Assembly: GCF_002157145.1 (NCBI RefSeq)
Contig: NZ_CP021361.1
Location: forward strand, 620,001 to 684,000
Direction: 5' to 3'
DNA length: 64,000 nt
Source: Acidovorax carolinensis
Lineage (GTDB): Bacteria > Pseudomonadota > Gammaproteobacteria > Burkholderiales > Burkholderiaceae_C
The stretch's first letter is position 1; every line of letters begins with the position of its first letter. This document shows, piece by piece, positions 1 to 10,556 of this stretch. Under the pieces are notes generated by a model. The model worked only from the letters and a program-made list of their open reading frames with translations. It did no database searches and was not told where the DNA came from. A program made the position numbers and the translations under genes.

Positions 1-623
1 CGGTGGAGATGGCCACGCCGGCCGGTGCGCTGTCGTGCACGCTGCAGATTGCGGGCCAGCACAACGTGACCAATGCGCTGGCGGCTGCCGCCTGTGCCTT
101 GGCGGCGGGGGCTCCGCTGGATGCCATTGCGCGTGGCCTCAGTGCATTCAGCCCCGTCAAGGGGCGCTCACGCGCCCTCAGCGTGCGGCAGTCGGGCCGC
201 GACATCACCGTGGTGGATGACACCTACAACGCCAACCCCGATTCCATGCGCGCCGCCATCGACGTGCTGGCTGCATTGCCCGCGCCGCAGCTGCTGGTGA
301 TGGGTGACATGGGCGAGGTGGGCGACCAGGGGCCGCAGTTCCATGCAGAAGCCGGCGCCCACGCGCGTGCGGCGGGCATTGCGCAACTGTATGCGCTGGG
401 TGCGCAATCGGCGAACGCCGCCCGGGCCTTCGGCACGGCGCGGCATTTTGACAACATGGCATCGCTGCAGTCGGCGGTGCTGCAGGCGCTGCCCCAGGTG
501 GGCAGCGTGCTGGTGAAGGGATCGCGGTTCATGAAGATGGAACAGGTGGTGGAGGCCATGGTTGCCGCCGCAGAACAAAAAGAAAACGTCCACCCGGAGG
601 CGCGCCATGATGCAAGCCACTGA
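1..623 (+). CDS. murF: UDP-N-acetylmuramoyl-tripeptide--D-Ala-D-Ala ligase, C-terminal part (5' end outside window)
   Basis: MurF adds D-Ala-D-Ala to the UDP-MurNAc-tripeptide in the cytoplasm, the last soluble step of peptidoglycan precursor synthesis. About 206 codons are visible, in frame from base 3. They cover the end of the central domain and the C-terminal ligase domain of a family protein that is usually about 450-480 residues. The GQHNVTNALAAAA stretch and the VDDTYNANPDSM motif, which contacts substrate in Mur ligases, are clear, as is the GDMGEVG segment. The stop is 30 bp before mraY. The order murF-mraY-murD is the standard dcw order. The missing N-terminus is a window-edge effect. 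Confidence 0.96.
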   Translation, partial: VEMATPAGALSCTLQIAGQHNVTNALAAAACALAAGAPLDAIARGLSAFSPVKGRSRALSVRQSGRDITVVDDTYNANPDSMRAAIDVLAALPAPQLLVMGDMGEVGDQGPQFHAEAGAHARAAGIAQLYALGAQSANAARAFGTARHFDNMASLQSAVLQALPQVGSVLVKGSRFMKMEQVVEAMVAAAEQKENVHPEARHDASH

Positions 624-653
624 TGCCCGCCGCACCCCGCACGGAGGTGCCGC

Positions 654-1832
654 ATGCTGCTGATGCTGTCGCAATGGCTGCAGGGCCTGTCGCCCGAGTT
701 CGGGTTTTTCCGCGTGTTCCAGTACCTCACCTTCCGCGCCGTGATGGCCGCCATGACGGCGCTGCTCATCGGCCTGGTGGCGGGCCCCAAGGTGATCCGC
801 GTGCTCACCTCGCTCAAGATCGGTCAGCCGATCCGCGGCTATGCGATGCAGTCGCACCTGTCCAAGAGCGGCACGCCCACCATGGGCGGCGTGCTCATCC
901 TGCTGTCGATTGCCATCTCGACCCTGCTGTGGTTTGACCTGTCCAACCGTTTTGTTTGGATCGTGCTGCTGGTCACGCTGGGTTTTGGCGCCATTGGCTG
1001 GGTGGACGACTGGCGCAAGGTGGTCAACAAGGACCCTGAGGGCATGCGCTCGCGCGAAAAGTATTTCTGGCAGTCGGTGATCGGCCTGGTCGCGGCGCTT
1101 TACCTGGTGTTCAGCATTTCCGAGAGCTCCAATGCCAAGGTGCTGGAGCTTTTCATCAGCTGGGTGCGGTCGGGCTTCTCGCTCGACCTGCCGCCCAAGG
1201 CCGGCCTTCAGTTGCCGTTCTTCAAGGAAGTGAGCTACCCGCTCGGTGTCCTGGGCTTTGTCATCCTCACCTATCTCGTGATCGTGGGGTCGAGCAACGC
1301 CGTGAACCTGACCGACGGCCTGGACGGCCTGGCCATCATGCCGGTGGTGATGGTGGGCTCGGCGCTGGGTGTCTTTGCCTATGTGACCGGCAGTTCGGTC
1401 TATTCCAAATACCTGTTCTTCCCGCACATCCCCGGCTCGGGCGAGCTGCTGATCTTTTGCGCCGCCATGGCCGGTGCGGGCCTGGCCTTTCTGTGGTTCA
1501 ACGCGCATCCGGCCCAGGTGTTCATGGGCGACGTGGGTGCGTTGGCGCTGGGCGCGGCCCTGGGCACCATCGCCATCATCGTGCGCCAGGAAATCGTGCT
1601 GGCCATCATGGGCGGCATCTTCGTGGTCGAGGCCCTGTCCGTGATGTTGCAGGTGACCTGGTTCAAGTACACCAAAAAGCGCTATGGCGAAGGCCGGCGC
1701 CTGCTGAAGATGGCGCCGCTGCACCACCATTTTGAAAAGAGCGGCTGGAAGGAAACGCAGGTGGTCGTGCGCTTCTGGATCATCACCATGCTGCTGTGCC
1801 TGGTGGGGCTTTCAACCCTGAAACTGCGATGA
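654..1832 (+). CDS. mraY: phospho-N-acetylmuramoyl-pentapeptide-transferase
   Basis: MraY transfers phospho-MurNAc-pentapeptide to undecaprenyl phosphate in the inner membrane, forming lipid I. The 392-residue protein has the family length plus a slightly longer loop, and about ten hydrophobic segments. Recognisable motifs are [10 protein letters not shown] (about residues 70-79), VDDWRK (117-122), the [10 protein letters not shown] catalytic loop (about 218) and the HHHFEKSG motif (about 356). The start at 654 is preceded by GGAGGT at good spacing. Its stop codon overlaps the murD start (ATGA), which implies coupled translation. Confidence 0.98.
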   Translation: MLLMLSQWLQGLSPEFGFFRVFQYLTFRAVMAAMTALLIGLVAGPKVIRVLTSLKIGQPIRGYAMQSHLSKSGTPTMGGVLILLSIAISTLLWFDLSNRFVWIVLLVTLGFGAIGWVDDWRKVVNKDPEGMRSREKYFWQSVIGLVAALYLVFSISESSNAKVLELFISWVRSGFSLDLPPKAGLQLPFFKEVSYPLGVLGFVILTYLVIVGSSNAVNLTDGLDGLAIMPVVMVGSALGVFAYVTGSSVYSKYLFFPHIPGSGELLIFCAAMAGAGLAFLWFNAHPAQVFMGDVGALALGAALGTIAIIVRQEIVLAIMGGIFVVEALSVMLQVTWFKYTKKRYGEGRRLLKMAPLHHHFEKSGWKETQVVVRFWIITMLLCLVGLSTLKLR

Positions 1833-3577
1833 GCACCGACGACCCCCTCCTGCCCGGCCAACCCCCGGCCGCGCCTTCCGAGGCAGGGGCCGGTGCGCCC
1901 GCCATCTCTGCCGCCCAGGCGGCGGCTGATTTTGTGGCACAGATCTTTGCCGAGGTGGCTGCGCCCGAGCCCGGCCCTGCGCAGTTGCCTCAGCAGCCTG
2001 CAGACGCTGCAGAGCCGGCGCAAGAATCCGCCGAGCCCGTGGGCCGCCCGGGTGAGGGCATGAAGCCGCTGCAGGACCAGAACATCCTCATCCTCGGCCT
2101 GGGCGCGTCGGGCCTGGCCATGGCGCGATGGTGCGTACGCTGTGGGGCCCATGTCACCGTCGCCGACACGCGGCAGGCCCCGCCCCAGCTGGCCGCATTG
2201 CAGCAGGAATTGCCTCAAGTGCGTTTCGTGGCCGGGGAATTCGGCGCCCATCTGGTAGAGGGGCAGGGCCTGCACGCGGTGTACCGCTCGCCGGGGTTGA
2301 GTCCTGCTTCGGTTGCTCCTGTATTCGTAGCTGCCAGCGCAATGGGAGTAAGCACTGGGGGCGAATTGAGTCTTTATTCCATGGCCCTGGATGCGCTGCG
2401 CACAGCGCATGGCTATGCGCCGGCGGTGCTGGCCATTACCGGCACCAACGGCAAGACCACGGTCACCTCGCTCACGGGCCAGCTGGTGGAGCGCGCGGGC
2501 AAGACCGTGGCCGTGGCGGGCAATATCGGCCCGACGCTGCTCGACACGCTCAGCGAGCACATCGACGCGGGCACGCTGCCCCAGGTGTGGGTGCTTGAGC
2601 TGTCGAGCTTTCAGCTCGACGGCGTGACGGGTTTCGAGCCCACCGCCGCCACGGTGCTCAACATCACGCAGGACCACCTGGACTGGCATGGCGACATGCA
2701 GGCCTATGCCGGCGCCAAAGCACGCATCTTTGGCCAGAGCGCGGTGATGGTGCTCAACCGCGACGAACCGGCCGTGATGGCGATGCTGCCGCCGCCGGTG
2801 AAGGTCAAGCTGCAAAAGCCGCAGCAGCGCACGCACCGTACTTTTGGCGGCGACATGCCGCGGCGTCCGGGCGACTTCGGCATCGAAATGGTCAGCGGCA
2901 TGGCCTGGCTGGTGCGCGCCCTGGAGTCGGATGAAACCAGGAAGCGCGGCCGCAATGACGACGCAGAGCTGCACATCCAGCGCCTGATGCCGGCCGATGC
3001 ACTGCGCATTCGCGGGCGCCATAACGCCATCAACGCACTGGCGGCACTGGCGCTGGCCTGCGAGGCCGGCTGCGCGCTGTCCCTCATGCTGTACGGCTTG
3101 CGCGAGTACCGTGGCGAGCCGCACCGCGTGGAGCCGATCGGCATGGTGTCGGGCGTGGAGTATTTTGACGACAGCAAGGGCACCAATGTGGGCGCCACGG
3201 TGGCGGCGCTGACCGGCCTCGGGGCGGATCGCCGCATCGTGGTCATCCTCGGGGGCGAGGGCAAGGGGCAGGACTTCTCGCCGTTGGCAGCGCCGGTGGC
3301 GCGCCATGCGCGGGCGGTGGTGCTGATGGGTCGGGACGCGCCGTTGATCCGTGCGGCCCTGCAAGGCACCGGGGTTGCTCTGGTCGACGCGCAGACGCTG
3401 CCGCAGGCCGTGCAGCTGGCCGCGCAGCACGCCCACCAGGGCGATGCGGTGCTGATGTCACCCGCCTGCGCCAGCTTTGACATGTTTCGCGACTACGAAC
3501 ACCGTGCCCAGGTGTTTTGTGACGCCGTGCGCACGCTGGCCCATGACGCCGGGCAGGAACTGGAGGGCATGCAATGA
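1829..3577 (+). CDS. murD: UDP-N-acetylmuramoyl-L-alanine--D-glutamate ligase with long N-terminal extension
   Basis: MurD adds D-glutamate to UDP-MurNAc-L-Ala in the cytoplasm. From the ATG that overlaps the mraY stop, the product is 582 residues against about 440 in E. coli. The first ~77 residues are rich in Ala, Pro, Glu and Gln and look disordered; the conserved fold starts at the motif [15 protein letters not shown] after an internal ATG at 2060. The ATP-binding loop GTNGKTT is at about residues 205-211. A second extra block, rich in Arg and Lys, lies around bases 2800-2960 in the central domain. Either 1829 or 2060 could be the real start; the ATGA overlap favours 1829. Bases 2326-2366 resemble a degenerate copy of the palindromic repeat found elsewhere in the window. 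Confidence 0.95.
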   Translation: MSTDDPLLPGQPPAAPSEAGAGAPAISAAQAAADFVAQIFAEVAAPEPGPAQLPQQPADAAEPAQESAEPVGRPGEGMKPLQDQNILILGLGASGLAMARWCVRCGAHVTVADTRQAPPQLAALQQELPQVRFVAGEFGAHLVEGQGLHAVYRSPGLSPASVAPVFVAASAMGVSTGGELSLYSMALDALRTAHGYAPAVLAITGTNGKTTVTSLTGQLVERAGKTVAVAGNIGPTLLDTLSEHIDAGTLPQVWVLELSSFQLDGVTGFEPTAATVLNITQDHLDWHGDMQAYAGAKARIFGQSAVMVLNRDEPAVMAMLPPPVKVKLQKPQQRTHRTFGGDMPRRPGDFGIEMVSGMAWLVRALESDETRKRGRNDDAELHIQRLMPADALRIRGRHNAINALAALALACEAGCALSLMLYGLREYRGEPHRVEPIGMVSGVEYFDDSKGTNVGATVAALTGLGADRRIVVILGGEGKGQDFSPLAAPVARHARAVVLMGRDAPLIRAALQGTGVALVDAQTLPQAVQLAAQHAHQGDAVLMSPACASFDMFRDYEHRAQVFCDAVRTLAHDAGQELEGMQ

Positions 3578-4839
3578 CCACCGCCACCGGTGCATGGCCG
3601 CGCGTCACCGCCTGGCTCAAAGGGCTCTCGGGCAAGGCTGCCGATGTGCTGCCGGTGCGCGTGGGCGGCACCGACTACCGCCCAACCCGCAGCACGCCCG
3701 CTGCCGTGCTGGGTTTTGACCAGGCCCTGCTGTGGGTGGTGGTGGCGCTGCTGGCCTGGGGGCTGGTGATGGTGTATTCGGCCTCGATCGCCATGCCGGA
3801 CAACCCCCGTTTCGGCAAGATCGCCGCCACCCATTTCCTGATGCGCCATGTGTTTGCCCTGGTCATCGGTTTTGTGGTGGCGCTGCTGGCGTTCCAGGTG
3901 TCCATGGCCACGTGGGAGCGCGTGGCGCCCTGGCTGTTCGTGGTGTCCATCGTGCTGCTGGTGGCGGTGCTGATTCCGCATGTGGGCACGGTGGTCAACG
4001 GCGCGCGGCGCTGGCTGTCGCTGGGCATCATGAACTTCCAGCCCTCGGAACTGGCGAAGTTTGCCGTGCTGATCTATGCGTCCGACTACATGGTGCGCAA
4101 GATGGATGTGAAAGAGCGCTTCTTTCGCGCCGTGCTGCCAATGGGCGCGGCCGTAGCCATCGTGGGCGTGCTGTTGCTGGCCGAGCCGGACATGGGCGCC
4201 TTCATGGTGGTGGCCGTGATCGCCATGGGCATCCTGTTTCTGGGCGGCGTCAATGCCCGCATGTTCTTCCTGATCGCGGGAGTGCTGGTGGCGGCCTTCG
4301 GCGTGATGATCGCCACCTCGCCCTGGCGGCGTGAACGCGTGTTCGCCTACCTCGACCCCTTCAGCGAAGAGCACGCGCTGGGCAAGGGCTACCAGCTCTC
4401 GCACTCGCTCATTGCCATCGGGCGTGGCGAGATCTTTGGCGTGGGCCTGGGCGGCAGTGTCGAAAAACTCCACTGGCTGCCCGAGGCGCATACCGACTTC
4501 CTGCTGGCCGTCATTGGCGAAGAGTTTGGCCTGGTAGGCGTGCTCACGCTCATCGTGCTGTTCGTCTGGATGACGCGCCGCATCATGCACATCGGCCGCC
4601 AAGCTATCGCCCTGGACCGCGTGTTCGCCGGGCTGGTGGCGCAGGGCGTGGCCATCTGGATCGGCTTTCAGGCCTTCATCAACATGGGCGTGAACCTGGG
4701 CGCGCTGCCCACCAAGGGGCTGACGCTGCCGCTGATGAGCTTTGGGGGGTCTGCGATCCTGATGAACCTTGTCGCTTTGGCAGTGGTTCTGAGGGTTGAC
4801 TATGAGAATAAATTGCTCATGCGCGGAGGCCGGGTATGA
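3574..4839 (+). CDS. ftsW: SEDS-family septal peptidoglycan glycosyltransferase FtsW
   Basis: FtsW polymerises lipid II at the division septum together with its partner transpeptidase FtsI. The 421-residue protein has a ~45-residue cytoplasmic N-terminus followed by about ten membrane segments. SEDS hallmarks are visible: RRWLSLG followed by FQPSELAKF (about residues 146-162) and the C-terminal [11 protein letters not shown] motif near 388. It overlaps murD by ATGA at its start and murG by ATGA at its end, so it sits in a tightly coupled translation chain. RodA is a paralogue, but the dcw position supports FtsW. Confidence 0.97.
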   Translation: MTTATGAWPRVTAWLKGLSGKAADVLPVRVGGTDYRPTRSTPAAVLGFDQALLWVVVALLAWGLVMVYSASIAMPDNPRFGKIAATHFLMRHVFALVIGFVVALLAFQVSMATWERVAPWLFVVSIVLLVAVLIPHVGTVVNGARRWLSLGIMNFQPSELAKFAVLIYASDYMVRKMDVKERFFRAVLPMGAAVAIVGVLLLAEPDMGAFMVVAVIAMGILFLGGVNARMFFLIAGVLVAAFGVMIATSPWRRERVFAYLDPFSEEHALGKGYQLSHSLIAIGRGEIFGVGLGGSVEKLHWLPEAHTDFLLAVIGEEFGLVGVLTLIVLFVWMTRRIMHIGRQAIALDRVFAGLVAQGVAIWIGFQAFINMGVNLGALPTKGLTLPLMSFGGSAILMNLVALAVVLRVDYENKLLMRGGRV

Positions 4840-5900
4840 CGCAGAAAACAGCGCTCATCATGGCGGGCGGCACGGGCGGCCATATCTTCCCGGGTCTCGC
4901 GGTTGCCGAAGAATTGCGCGCGCGCGGCTGGCGCGTGCACTGGCTGGGCGCACCGGGCAGCATGGAATCGCGCATCGTCCCGCAGTACGGCTTTCCGCTC
5001 GAACTGATTGATTTTTCCGGTGTGCGCGGCAAGGGCTTGGTGACGCTGGCGTTGCTGCCGCTGCGGTTGTTGCGCGCCTTCTGGCAGGCGCTGCAGGTGG
5101 TGCGCCGCGTCAAGCCCGATGTGGTGGTGGGCCTGGGCGGCTACATCACCTTCCCGGGCGGCATGATGGGCGTGCTGTGTGGCAAGCCCCTGGTGCTGCA
5201 CGAGCAGAACTCGGTGGCCGGCATGGCCAACAAGGTGCTGGCCGGTGTGGCCGACCGGGTGTTCACCGCGTTTCCGGGCGTGCTCAAGAAAGCCCAGTGG
5301 GTGGGCAACCCGCTGCGCGCGGCGTTCACGCGCCAGCCTGGTCCCGCCGAACGTTTTGCTGGTCGCAGCGGCCCGCTGCGCCTGCTGGTGGTGGGTGGCA
5401 GCCTGGGCGCGCGCGCCCTCAACGACATCGTGCCGCAGGCCATTGCGCTGATGCCTGCTGGACAACGCCCCACCGTGGTCCACCAAAGTGGAGCCACGCA
5501 GATCGAGGCGCTGCGCGCCAACTATGCCGCGGCCGGGGTCGAGGCGGAACTGACGCCTTTCATCGACGATACCGCCAGCGCCTTTGCGGCGGCCGACATC
5601 ATCGTCTGCCGCGCCGGTGCCAGCACCGTGACCGAAATCGCCGCCGTGGGGGCCGCGCCCCTCTTTGTACCCTTCCCGTCGGCCGTGGACGACCACCAGA
5701 CCACCAACGCGCAGTTCCTCGTGAACGCCGGTGGCGGCTGGCTGGTGCAGCAACGTGACCTGACGCCCGAGGGGTTGTCTGAAATGCTATTGAAATTGGA
5801 GCGATCCACGCTGATGGATGTAGCGCTCAAGGCCAAAAACATGCAAAAAATCAACGCCACCCGTGAAGTGGTGACTGCCTGCGAGGAGCTTGCCGCATGA
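4836..5900 (+). CDS. murG: undecaprenyldiphospho-muramoylpentapeptide beta-N-acetylglucosaminyltransferase
   Basis: MurG adds GlcNAc to lipid I on the cytoplasmic face of the inner membrane, giving lipid II. The 354-residue length is normal. The N-terminal [12 protein letters not shown] loop (residues 11-22) and the [11 protein letters not shown] motif of GT28 enzymes are present, as is the C-terminal [12 protein letters not shown] donor-site segment. Start and stop both overlap neighbours by ATGA. Codons for about residues 317-335 (bases 5786-5840) resemble the window's family-A palindromic repeat, so the extreme C-terminus may have been altered by an old repeat insertion. Confidence 0.98.
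   Translation: MTQKTALIMAGGTGGHIFPGLAVAEELRARGWRVHWLGAPGSMESRIVPQYGFPLELIDFSGVRGKGLVTLALLPLRLLRAFWQALQVVRRVKPDVVVGLGGYITFPGGMMGVLCGKPLVLHEQNSVAGMANKVLAGVADRVFTAFPGVLKKAQWVGNPLRAAFTRQPGPAERFAGRSGPLRLLVVGGSLGARALNDIVPQAIALMPAGQRPTVVHQSGATQIEALRANYAAAGVEAELTPFIDDTASAFAAADIIVCRAGASTVTEIAAVGAAPLFVPFPSAVDDHQTTNAQFLVNAGGGWLVQQRDLTPEGLSEMLLKLERSTLMDVALKAKNMQKINATREVVTACEELAA
5786..5840 (+). repeat. family-A palindromic repeat, degenerate, inside murG
   Basis: The stretch begins GCTATTGAAATTGGAGC and ends GTAGCGCTCAAGGCCAAAAAC-like, which lines up along its whole length with intergenic family-A copies (compare 56595-56657). The central stem is decayed. It is read in frame as MurG C-terminal codons. 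Confidence 0.45.
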
Positions 5901-7330
5901 AGCACGCCATTCGCCACATCCATTTCGTCGGCATAGGCGGCGCCGGCATGAGCGGCATCGCCGAGGTGTTGTTCAACCTGGGCTACCGCATCTCGGGATC
6001 CGACCTGGCTGACAGCGCCACGCTGCGCCGCCTGCAGGGCCTGGGCATCCAGACCTGCCTGGGCCATGCGGCCGCGCACATCGAGGGCGCGGATGCCGTG
6101 GTCACTTCCACCGCCGTCACGGCCGACAACCCCGAGGTGCTGGCTGCCCGCGAAAAGAAGATTCCGGTGGTGCCGCGCGCCCTCATGCTGGCCGAGCTGA
6201 TGCGCCTCAAGCAGGGCATCGCCATCGCCGGCACGCATGGCAAAACCACCACCACCAGCCTCGTGACCAGCGTGCTGGCCGAGGCGGGGCTCGACCCCAC
6301 CTTCGTGATCGGCGGGCGACTCAATAGCGCGGGCGCCAATGCCAAGCTGGGCAGTGGCGACTACATCGTGGTCGAGGCCGACGAGTCCGACGCGTCGTTT
6401 CTGAACCTGCTGCCCGTGATGGCGGTGGTGACGAACATCGATGCCGACCACATGGAAACCTATGGGCACGACTTCGGTCGGCTCAAGAAGGCATTTGTCG
6501 ATTTCCTGCACCGCATGCCGTTTTATGGCACCGCCATCCTCTGCGTGGACAGTCCGGCGGTGCGCGACATCCTGCAGAGCGTGACCTGCCCGGTCACGAG
6601 CTACGGGTTTTCGCAAGACGCCCAGGTGCGCGCCATCAACGTGCAGGCAGCGGCGGGACAGATGCGCTTCACGGTGCAGCGGCGCAACGGCGTCACGCTG
6701 CCCGACCTGGAGGTGGTGCTCAACCTGGCGGGCGAGCACAACGTGCTCAACGCCCTGTCGGCCATTGCCGTGGCCGTGGAGCTGAACATTCCGGACGACG
6801 CCGTGCAGCGCGCGCTGGCTGGTTTCAAGGGCGTGGGCCGGCGCTTTCAGCGCTATGGCGAGCTGCCCGCCAAGGACGGTGGCCAGTTCACGCTGATCGA
6901 CGACTACGGCCACCACCCCGTCGAGATGGCCGCCACGCTGGCGGCAGCGCGCGGTGCCTTCCCCGGGCGCCGGCTGGTGCTGGCGTTCCAGCCGCACCGC
7001 TACAGCCGCACGCGCGACTGCTTTGAAGATTTCGTGAAGGTCATCGGCAGTGCCGACGCAGTGCTGCTCACCGAGGTCTATGCCGCCGGTGAAGCGCCCG
7101 TGGTGGCGGCCGACGGCCGGGCGCTGGCGCGTGCGCTGCGCGTGGCCGGCCGGGTGGAGCCGCATTTCGTGGACAGCGTGGCCGACATGCCCCAGGTCAT
7201 TGCCGACAACGCCCGGGATGGCGACGTGGTGATGTGCATGGGCGCGGGCTCGATTGGTGCCATGCCCGCAAAGGTGGTTGAGTTGCTACAAAATAATGAG
7301 CTGTTGCCGCAGGCAGGGAGGGCGCAATGA
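5897..7330 (+). CDS. murC: UDP-N-acetylmuramate--L-alanine ligase
   Basis: MurC attaches L-Ala to UDP-MurNAc, the first of the amino-acid additions. The 477-residue length matches the family. The N-terminal Rossmann motif [14 protein letters not shown] (about 13-26), the ATP loop GTHGKTTTT (about 112-120) and the [14 protein letters not shown] C-terminal motif are visible. It overlaps murG and ddl by ATGA. The last ten or so codons (from base 7282) look like half of a family-A repeat, so the tail beyond VVELLQ is probably not conserved. Confidence 0.98.
   Translation: MKHAIRHIHFVGIGGAGMSGIAEVLFNLGYRISGSDLADSATLRRLQGLGIQTCLGHAAAHIEGADAVVTSTAVTADNPEVLAAREKKIPVVPRALMLAELMRLKQGIAIAGTHGKTTTTSLVTSVLAEAGLDPTFVIGGRLNSAGANAKLGSGDYIVVEADESDASFLNLLPVMAVVTNIDADHMETYGHDFGRLKKAFVDFLHRMPFYGTAILCVDSPAVRDILQSVTCPVTSYGFSQDAQVRAINVQAAAGQMRFTVQRRNGVTLPDLEVVLNLAGEHNVLNALSAIAVAVELNIPDDAVQRALAGFKGVGRRFQRYGELPAKDGGQFTLIDDYGHHPVEMAATLAAARGAFPGRRLVLAFQPHRYSRTRDCFEDFVKVIGSADAVLLTEVYAAGEAPVVAADGRALARALRVAGRVEPHFVDSVADMPQVIADNARDGDVVMCMGAGSIGAMPAKVVELLQNNELLPQAGRAQ
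7282..7310 (+). repeat. half family-A repeat at the 3' end of murC
   Basis: TTGCTACAAAATAATGAGCT and the bases after it match the left arm of the copy at 56595 with few changes. No right arm follows. It encodes the C-terminal residues of MurC. Confidence 0.4.
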
Positions 7331-8340
7331 ACACATTTGGTTCCAAAATCGATGCGCACGCGCTGGGCAAGGTGGCGGTGCTGATGGGCGGCGCGTCGGC
7401 CGAGCGCGATGTGTCGCTGATGTCCGGCCGCGGCGTGCTGCAGGCGTTGCGCTCGCGCGGCGTGGATGCCCACGCGTTCGATCCCGCACACAACGATCTG
7501 GGCGAACTCAAGCGCGGCGGCTATGACCGCTGCTTCATCGCCCTGCACGGGCGCCATGGTGAGGACGGCACGGTGCAGGGTGCGCTGGAGCTGCTGGGCA
7601 TTCCGTACACCGGCCCCGGCGTGATGGCGTCCAGCATGTCGATGGACAAGATCATGACCAAGCGCATCTGGCGTGCCGAGGGCTTGCCCACGCCCGACTG
7701 GCGCCTCGTGGCCAGCGGCGAAGAAACCGCCCTGGCCTTGCAGGCGCTGGGCGCACCCATGATCATCAAGCCCGCGCGCGAGGGCTCGACCCTCGGGTTG
7801 AGCAAGGTCACGTCGCCCGAGCAGTGCGAGCAGGCCTACCTGCTGGCATCGAAATACGACCCCGAGGTGCTGTGCGAGCAGTTCATCGAGGGCGACGAAA
7901 CCACCTGCCCGGTGCTGGGTGAAGGCGCCGGCGCCTGCGCGCTGCCGGTGATCCGCATCGTGGCGCCGCAGGGCAACTACGACTACCAGAACAAGTATTT
8001 CACCGACGACACCAAATACCACTGCCCGAGCGGCCTGCCCGAGGCGGAGGAGCGCGAGATCCAGCGTCTGGTGGTGCAGGCCTTCCGTTCGCTGGGCTGC
8101 CGCGGCTGGGCGCGGGCCGACATCATGATCCGCGCCAGCGATCGCAAGCCCTTTTTGCTGGAGATCAACACCTCGCCGGGCATGACCGGGCATTCGCTGG
8201 TGCCCATGTCGGCACGGGCCGTTGGCATCAGCTACGAAGACCTGTGCGTCGGCGTGCTCGCCACGGCCACACTCGACACGCCGCCAGGCGCCACGCTGAG
8301 CCCGGCGCAAGGCCAGCCCCAGGAGGCCGTCACGCCATGA
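7327..8340 (+). CDS. ddl: D-alanine--D-alanine ligase
   Basis: Ddl makes the D-Ala-D-Ala dipeptide used by MurF. The 337-residue protein has the ATP-grasp architecture: an N-terminal nucleotide-like fold with [16 protein letters not shown], a central domain and the C-terminal [15 protein letters not shown] motif that holds the Mg and ATP ligands. Length is slightly above the usual ~310 because of a Pro/Ala-rich C-terminal tail. It overlaps murC and ftsQ by ATGA. Its place inside dcw suggests the DdlB type. Confidence 0.97.
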   Translation: MNTFGSKIDAHALGKVAVLMGGASAERDVSLMSGRGVLQALRSRGVDAHAFDPAHNDLGELKRGGYDRCFIALHGRHGEDGTVQGALELLGIPYTGPGVMASSMSMDKIMTKRIWRAEGLPTPDWRLVASGEETALALQALGAPMIIKPAREGSTLGLSKVTSPEQCEQAYLLASKYDPEVLCEQFIEGDETTCPVLGEGAGACALPVIRIVAPQGNYDYQNKYFTDDTKYHCPSGLPEAEEREIQRLVVQAFRSLGCRGWARADIMIRASDRKPFLLEINTSPGMTGHSLVPMSARAVGISYEDLCVGVLATATLDTPPGATLSPAQGQPQEAVTP

Positions 8341-9125
8341 ACCAGTCGCTGCCCGCACCGCTGGACGTCAAGCTCATGAACCTGACTGCATCGGTCTTGT
8401 TCCTGTGCTGCGTGCTGCTGTTGCTGGCAGCGGGGGCGCGCTGGGTGCTGCGCTATCCCGGTTTTTCGGTAGCCCGCATCGTGGTCCAGGGTGAACTGGT
8501 GCACAACAACGCCGTGACCTTGCGCGCCAATGTGGCGCCGCAACTGGTGGGCAACTTCTTCACCCTCGACCTGCGCGCCGCGCGCACGGCCTTCGAGCAG
8601 GCGCCCTGGGTGCGCAAGGCCCTGGTGCGGCGCGAGTTTCCGGGTGGCCTGCGCGTGGTGCTGCAGGAACACGATGCGGTCGCCTACTGGGGGCCCGACA
8701 CGGGCGCGGCGCTGGTTAACAGCCAGGGCGAGGTGTTTGAAGCCAATGTGGGCGATGTGGAGCAAGAGGGCTTGCCCCGGCTGGTGGGCCCCCAGGGTAG
8801 CTCGGCCCAGGTGCTGCAGATGCATGGCCTGCTGCAGCTGGTGTTCGAGCCGCTGGGCATGGCGGTGGACGAACTGGAGCTCACGGGCCGAGGTGGCTGG
8901 CGCGCCACGCTCGACAGCGGTGCCGTGCTGGAGTTGGGGGGCGGCACGCCGCAGGAGGTGGTGGAGCGCACGCAGCGCTTTGCCCGCACGCTGACGCAGG
9001 TGGCGGCGCAATACCAGCGCCGCGCCGACGCGCTGGAGTCGGCCGACCTGCGCCATGCCGGGGGCTACGCACTGCGCCTGCGCGGGGTGACCACCGTGAC
9101 CGCGCAAGCGGCTGCAAAAAAATAG
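8337..9125 (+). CDS. ftsQ: cell division protein FtsQ
   Basis: FtsQ is a bitopic inner-membrane protein that links early division proteins to FtsB/FtsL and the septal synthase. Starting at the ATG that overlaps the ddl stop gives 262 residues; a longer upstream reading exists but would run inside ddl. There is a short cytoplasmic tail, one membrane segment (about 16-38) and a POTRA domain starting near [11 protein letters not shown] (about 44). The [20 protein letters not shown] segment is typical of FtsQ. A gap of 50 bp separates it from ftsA. Confidence 0.95.
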   Translation: MNQSLPAPLDVKLMNLTASVLFLCCVLLLLAAGARWVLRYPGFSVARIVVQGELVHNNAVTLRANVAPQLVGNFFTLDLRAARTAFEQAPWVRKALVRREFPGGLRVVLQEHDAVAYWGPDTGAALVNSQGEVFEANVGDVEQEGLPRLVGPQGSSAQVLQMHGLLQLVFEPLGMAVDELELTGRGGWRATLDSGAVLELGGGTPQEVVERTQRFARTLTQVAAQYQRRADALESADLRHAGGYALRLRGVTTVTAQAAAKK

Positions 9126-9175
9126 CCGCGGGGAGCGGACGCGACTGGACAGAACAATGAAGGGCAGACACTGAT

Positions 9176-10405
9176 ATGGCAAGAGAATACAAAGACGTGG
9201 TGGTGGGGCTGGACATCGGCACGGCCAAGGTCATGGCCGTGGTGGCCGAGGTGCTGCCCAATGGCGAACTCAAGCTCGCCGGCCTGGGCGTGGCCCCGAG
9301 CAACGGCTTGAAGCGCGGCGTGGTGGTGAACATCGACGCCACCGTGCAGAGCATTCAGCAGGCGCTGAAAGAAGCTGAGCTGATGGCCGACTGCAAGATC
9401 CAGCGCGTCTACACCGGCATCACCGGCAGCCATATCCGGGGGCTCAATTCGAGCGGCATGGTGGCGGTGAAGGACAAGGAAGTGACTGCGGCCGATGTGG
9501 CGCGGGTGGTCGAAACCGCCAAGGCCATCAACATCTCGAGCGACCAGCGCCTCTTGCTGGTGGAGCCGCAGGAATTCGTGATCGACGGGCAGGACGTGAA
9601 AGAGCCCATCGGCATGAGCGGCATCCGCCTGGAAGCCAAGATCCACATCGTGACCGGCGCCCAGAGCGCCGCCGAGAACATCATCAAGTGCGTGCGCCGC
9701 TGCGGCCTGGAGGTCGAGCAGCTCATGCTCAATCCGCTGGCATCGAGCCAGGCTGTGCTGACCGATGACGAGCGCGAACTGGGCGTGGTGCTGGTGGACA
9801 TCGGTGCGGGCACGACCGACGTGGCCATCTTCACCGGTGGCGCCATCCGCCATACCGCGGTGATTCCGATTGCGGGCGACCTCATCACCAGCGACATTGC
9901 CATGGCGCTGCGCACGCCCACCAAGGACGCTGAAGACATCAAGGTCGAAAGCGGCTATGCCAAGCAACTGCTGGCCGATCCCGAGGCCCAGGTGGAAGTG
10001 CCCGGCCTGGGCGACCGCAGCCCGCGCATGCTGAGCAAGCAGGCGCTGGCTGGCGTGATCGAGCCCCGGGTGGAAGAAATCTTCTCGCTCGTGCAGCAGG
10101 TGGTGCGCGAGTCGGGCTATGAAGAGGTGCTGTCCTCGGGCATCGTGCTCACGGGCGGCAGCTCGGTGATGCCCGGAATGATCGAGCTGGGCGAGGACAT
10201 CTTTTTGAAGCCCGTGCGCCGTGGCATCCCCAAGTATTCCAGCGCCCTGTCGGACATGGTGGCCCAGCCCCGTGCCGCCACCGTGATGGGCTTGCTCGAA
10301 GAAGCGCGACTGGCCCGCCTGCGCGGCTACAAGGTGGCGCAAAAGAGCGGGTCCATGAAGACCGCGTTCGGGCGCTTCAAGGATTTCATCGTGGGGAATT
10401 TCTGA
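9176..10405 (+). CDS. ftsA: cell division protein FtsA
   Basis: FtsA is an actin-like ATPase that tethers FtsZ to the membrane. The 409-residue protein shows phosphate 1 (VGLDIGTAKVMAVV, about 10-23), phosphate 2 (VDIGAGTTDVAIF) and the ILTGGSSVMPG-type adenosine motif. The C-terminus ends with a short basic/amphipathic stretch after FGRFKDFIVGNF that fits the membrane-targeting helix. The start is preceded by only a weak purine-rich site. About 150 bp lies between it and ftsZ, a spacer in which ftsZ promoters are often found in relatives, although none could be pinned down here. Confidence 0.97.
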   Translation: MAREYKDVVVGLDIGTAKVMAVVAEVLPNGELKLAGLGVAPSNGLKRGVVVNIDATVQSIQQALKEAELMADCKIQRVYTGITGSHIRGLNSSGMVAVKDKEVTAADVARVVETAKAINISSDQRLLLVEPQEFVIDGQDVKEPIGMSGIRLEAKIHIVTGAQSAAENIIKCVRRCGLEVEQLMLNPLASSQAVLTDDERELGVVLVDIGAGTTDVAIFTGGAIRHTAVIPIAGDLITSDIAMALRTPTKDAEDIKVESGYAKQLLADPEAQVEVPGLGDRSPRMLSKQALAGVIEPRVEEIFSLVQQVVRESGYEEVLSSGIVLTGGSSVMPGMIELGEDIFLKPVRRGIPKYSSALSDMVAQPRAATVMGLLEEARLARLRGYKVAQKSGSMKTAFGRFKDFIVGNF

Positions 10406-10556
10406 CCATGAAATACCCACTCTGGCTGGCGCGTGGTAGCCCCCATCAGACTTCGCGAGAGCGATGGCGATGTACCGGACCGCCATATGTTCCTCGAAGC
10501 CGGCCCCCTTTCCCCCATTGGCAATTGCATACGAATTTAGAAACAGGAGCTCCAAC

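Noticed and set aside
168..1730. Long minus-strand reading frame opposite murF and mraY
   Set aside because: It lies antisense to two conserved genes, is His/Gln/Arg-rich as expected from GC-rich third positions, and matches no family. The same applies to the other long antisense frames over the mur, fts and acyl-CoA genes.
10406..10556. Short coding frame in the ftsA-ftsZ spacer, in frame with ftsZ from 10464
   Set aside because: The extra 31 residues are not part of any FtsZ; the ATG at 10557 has its own AGGAGCT site.
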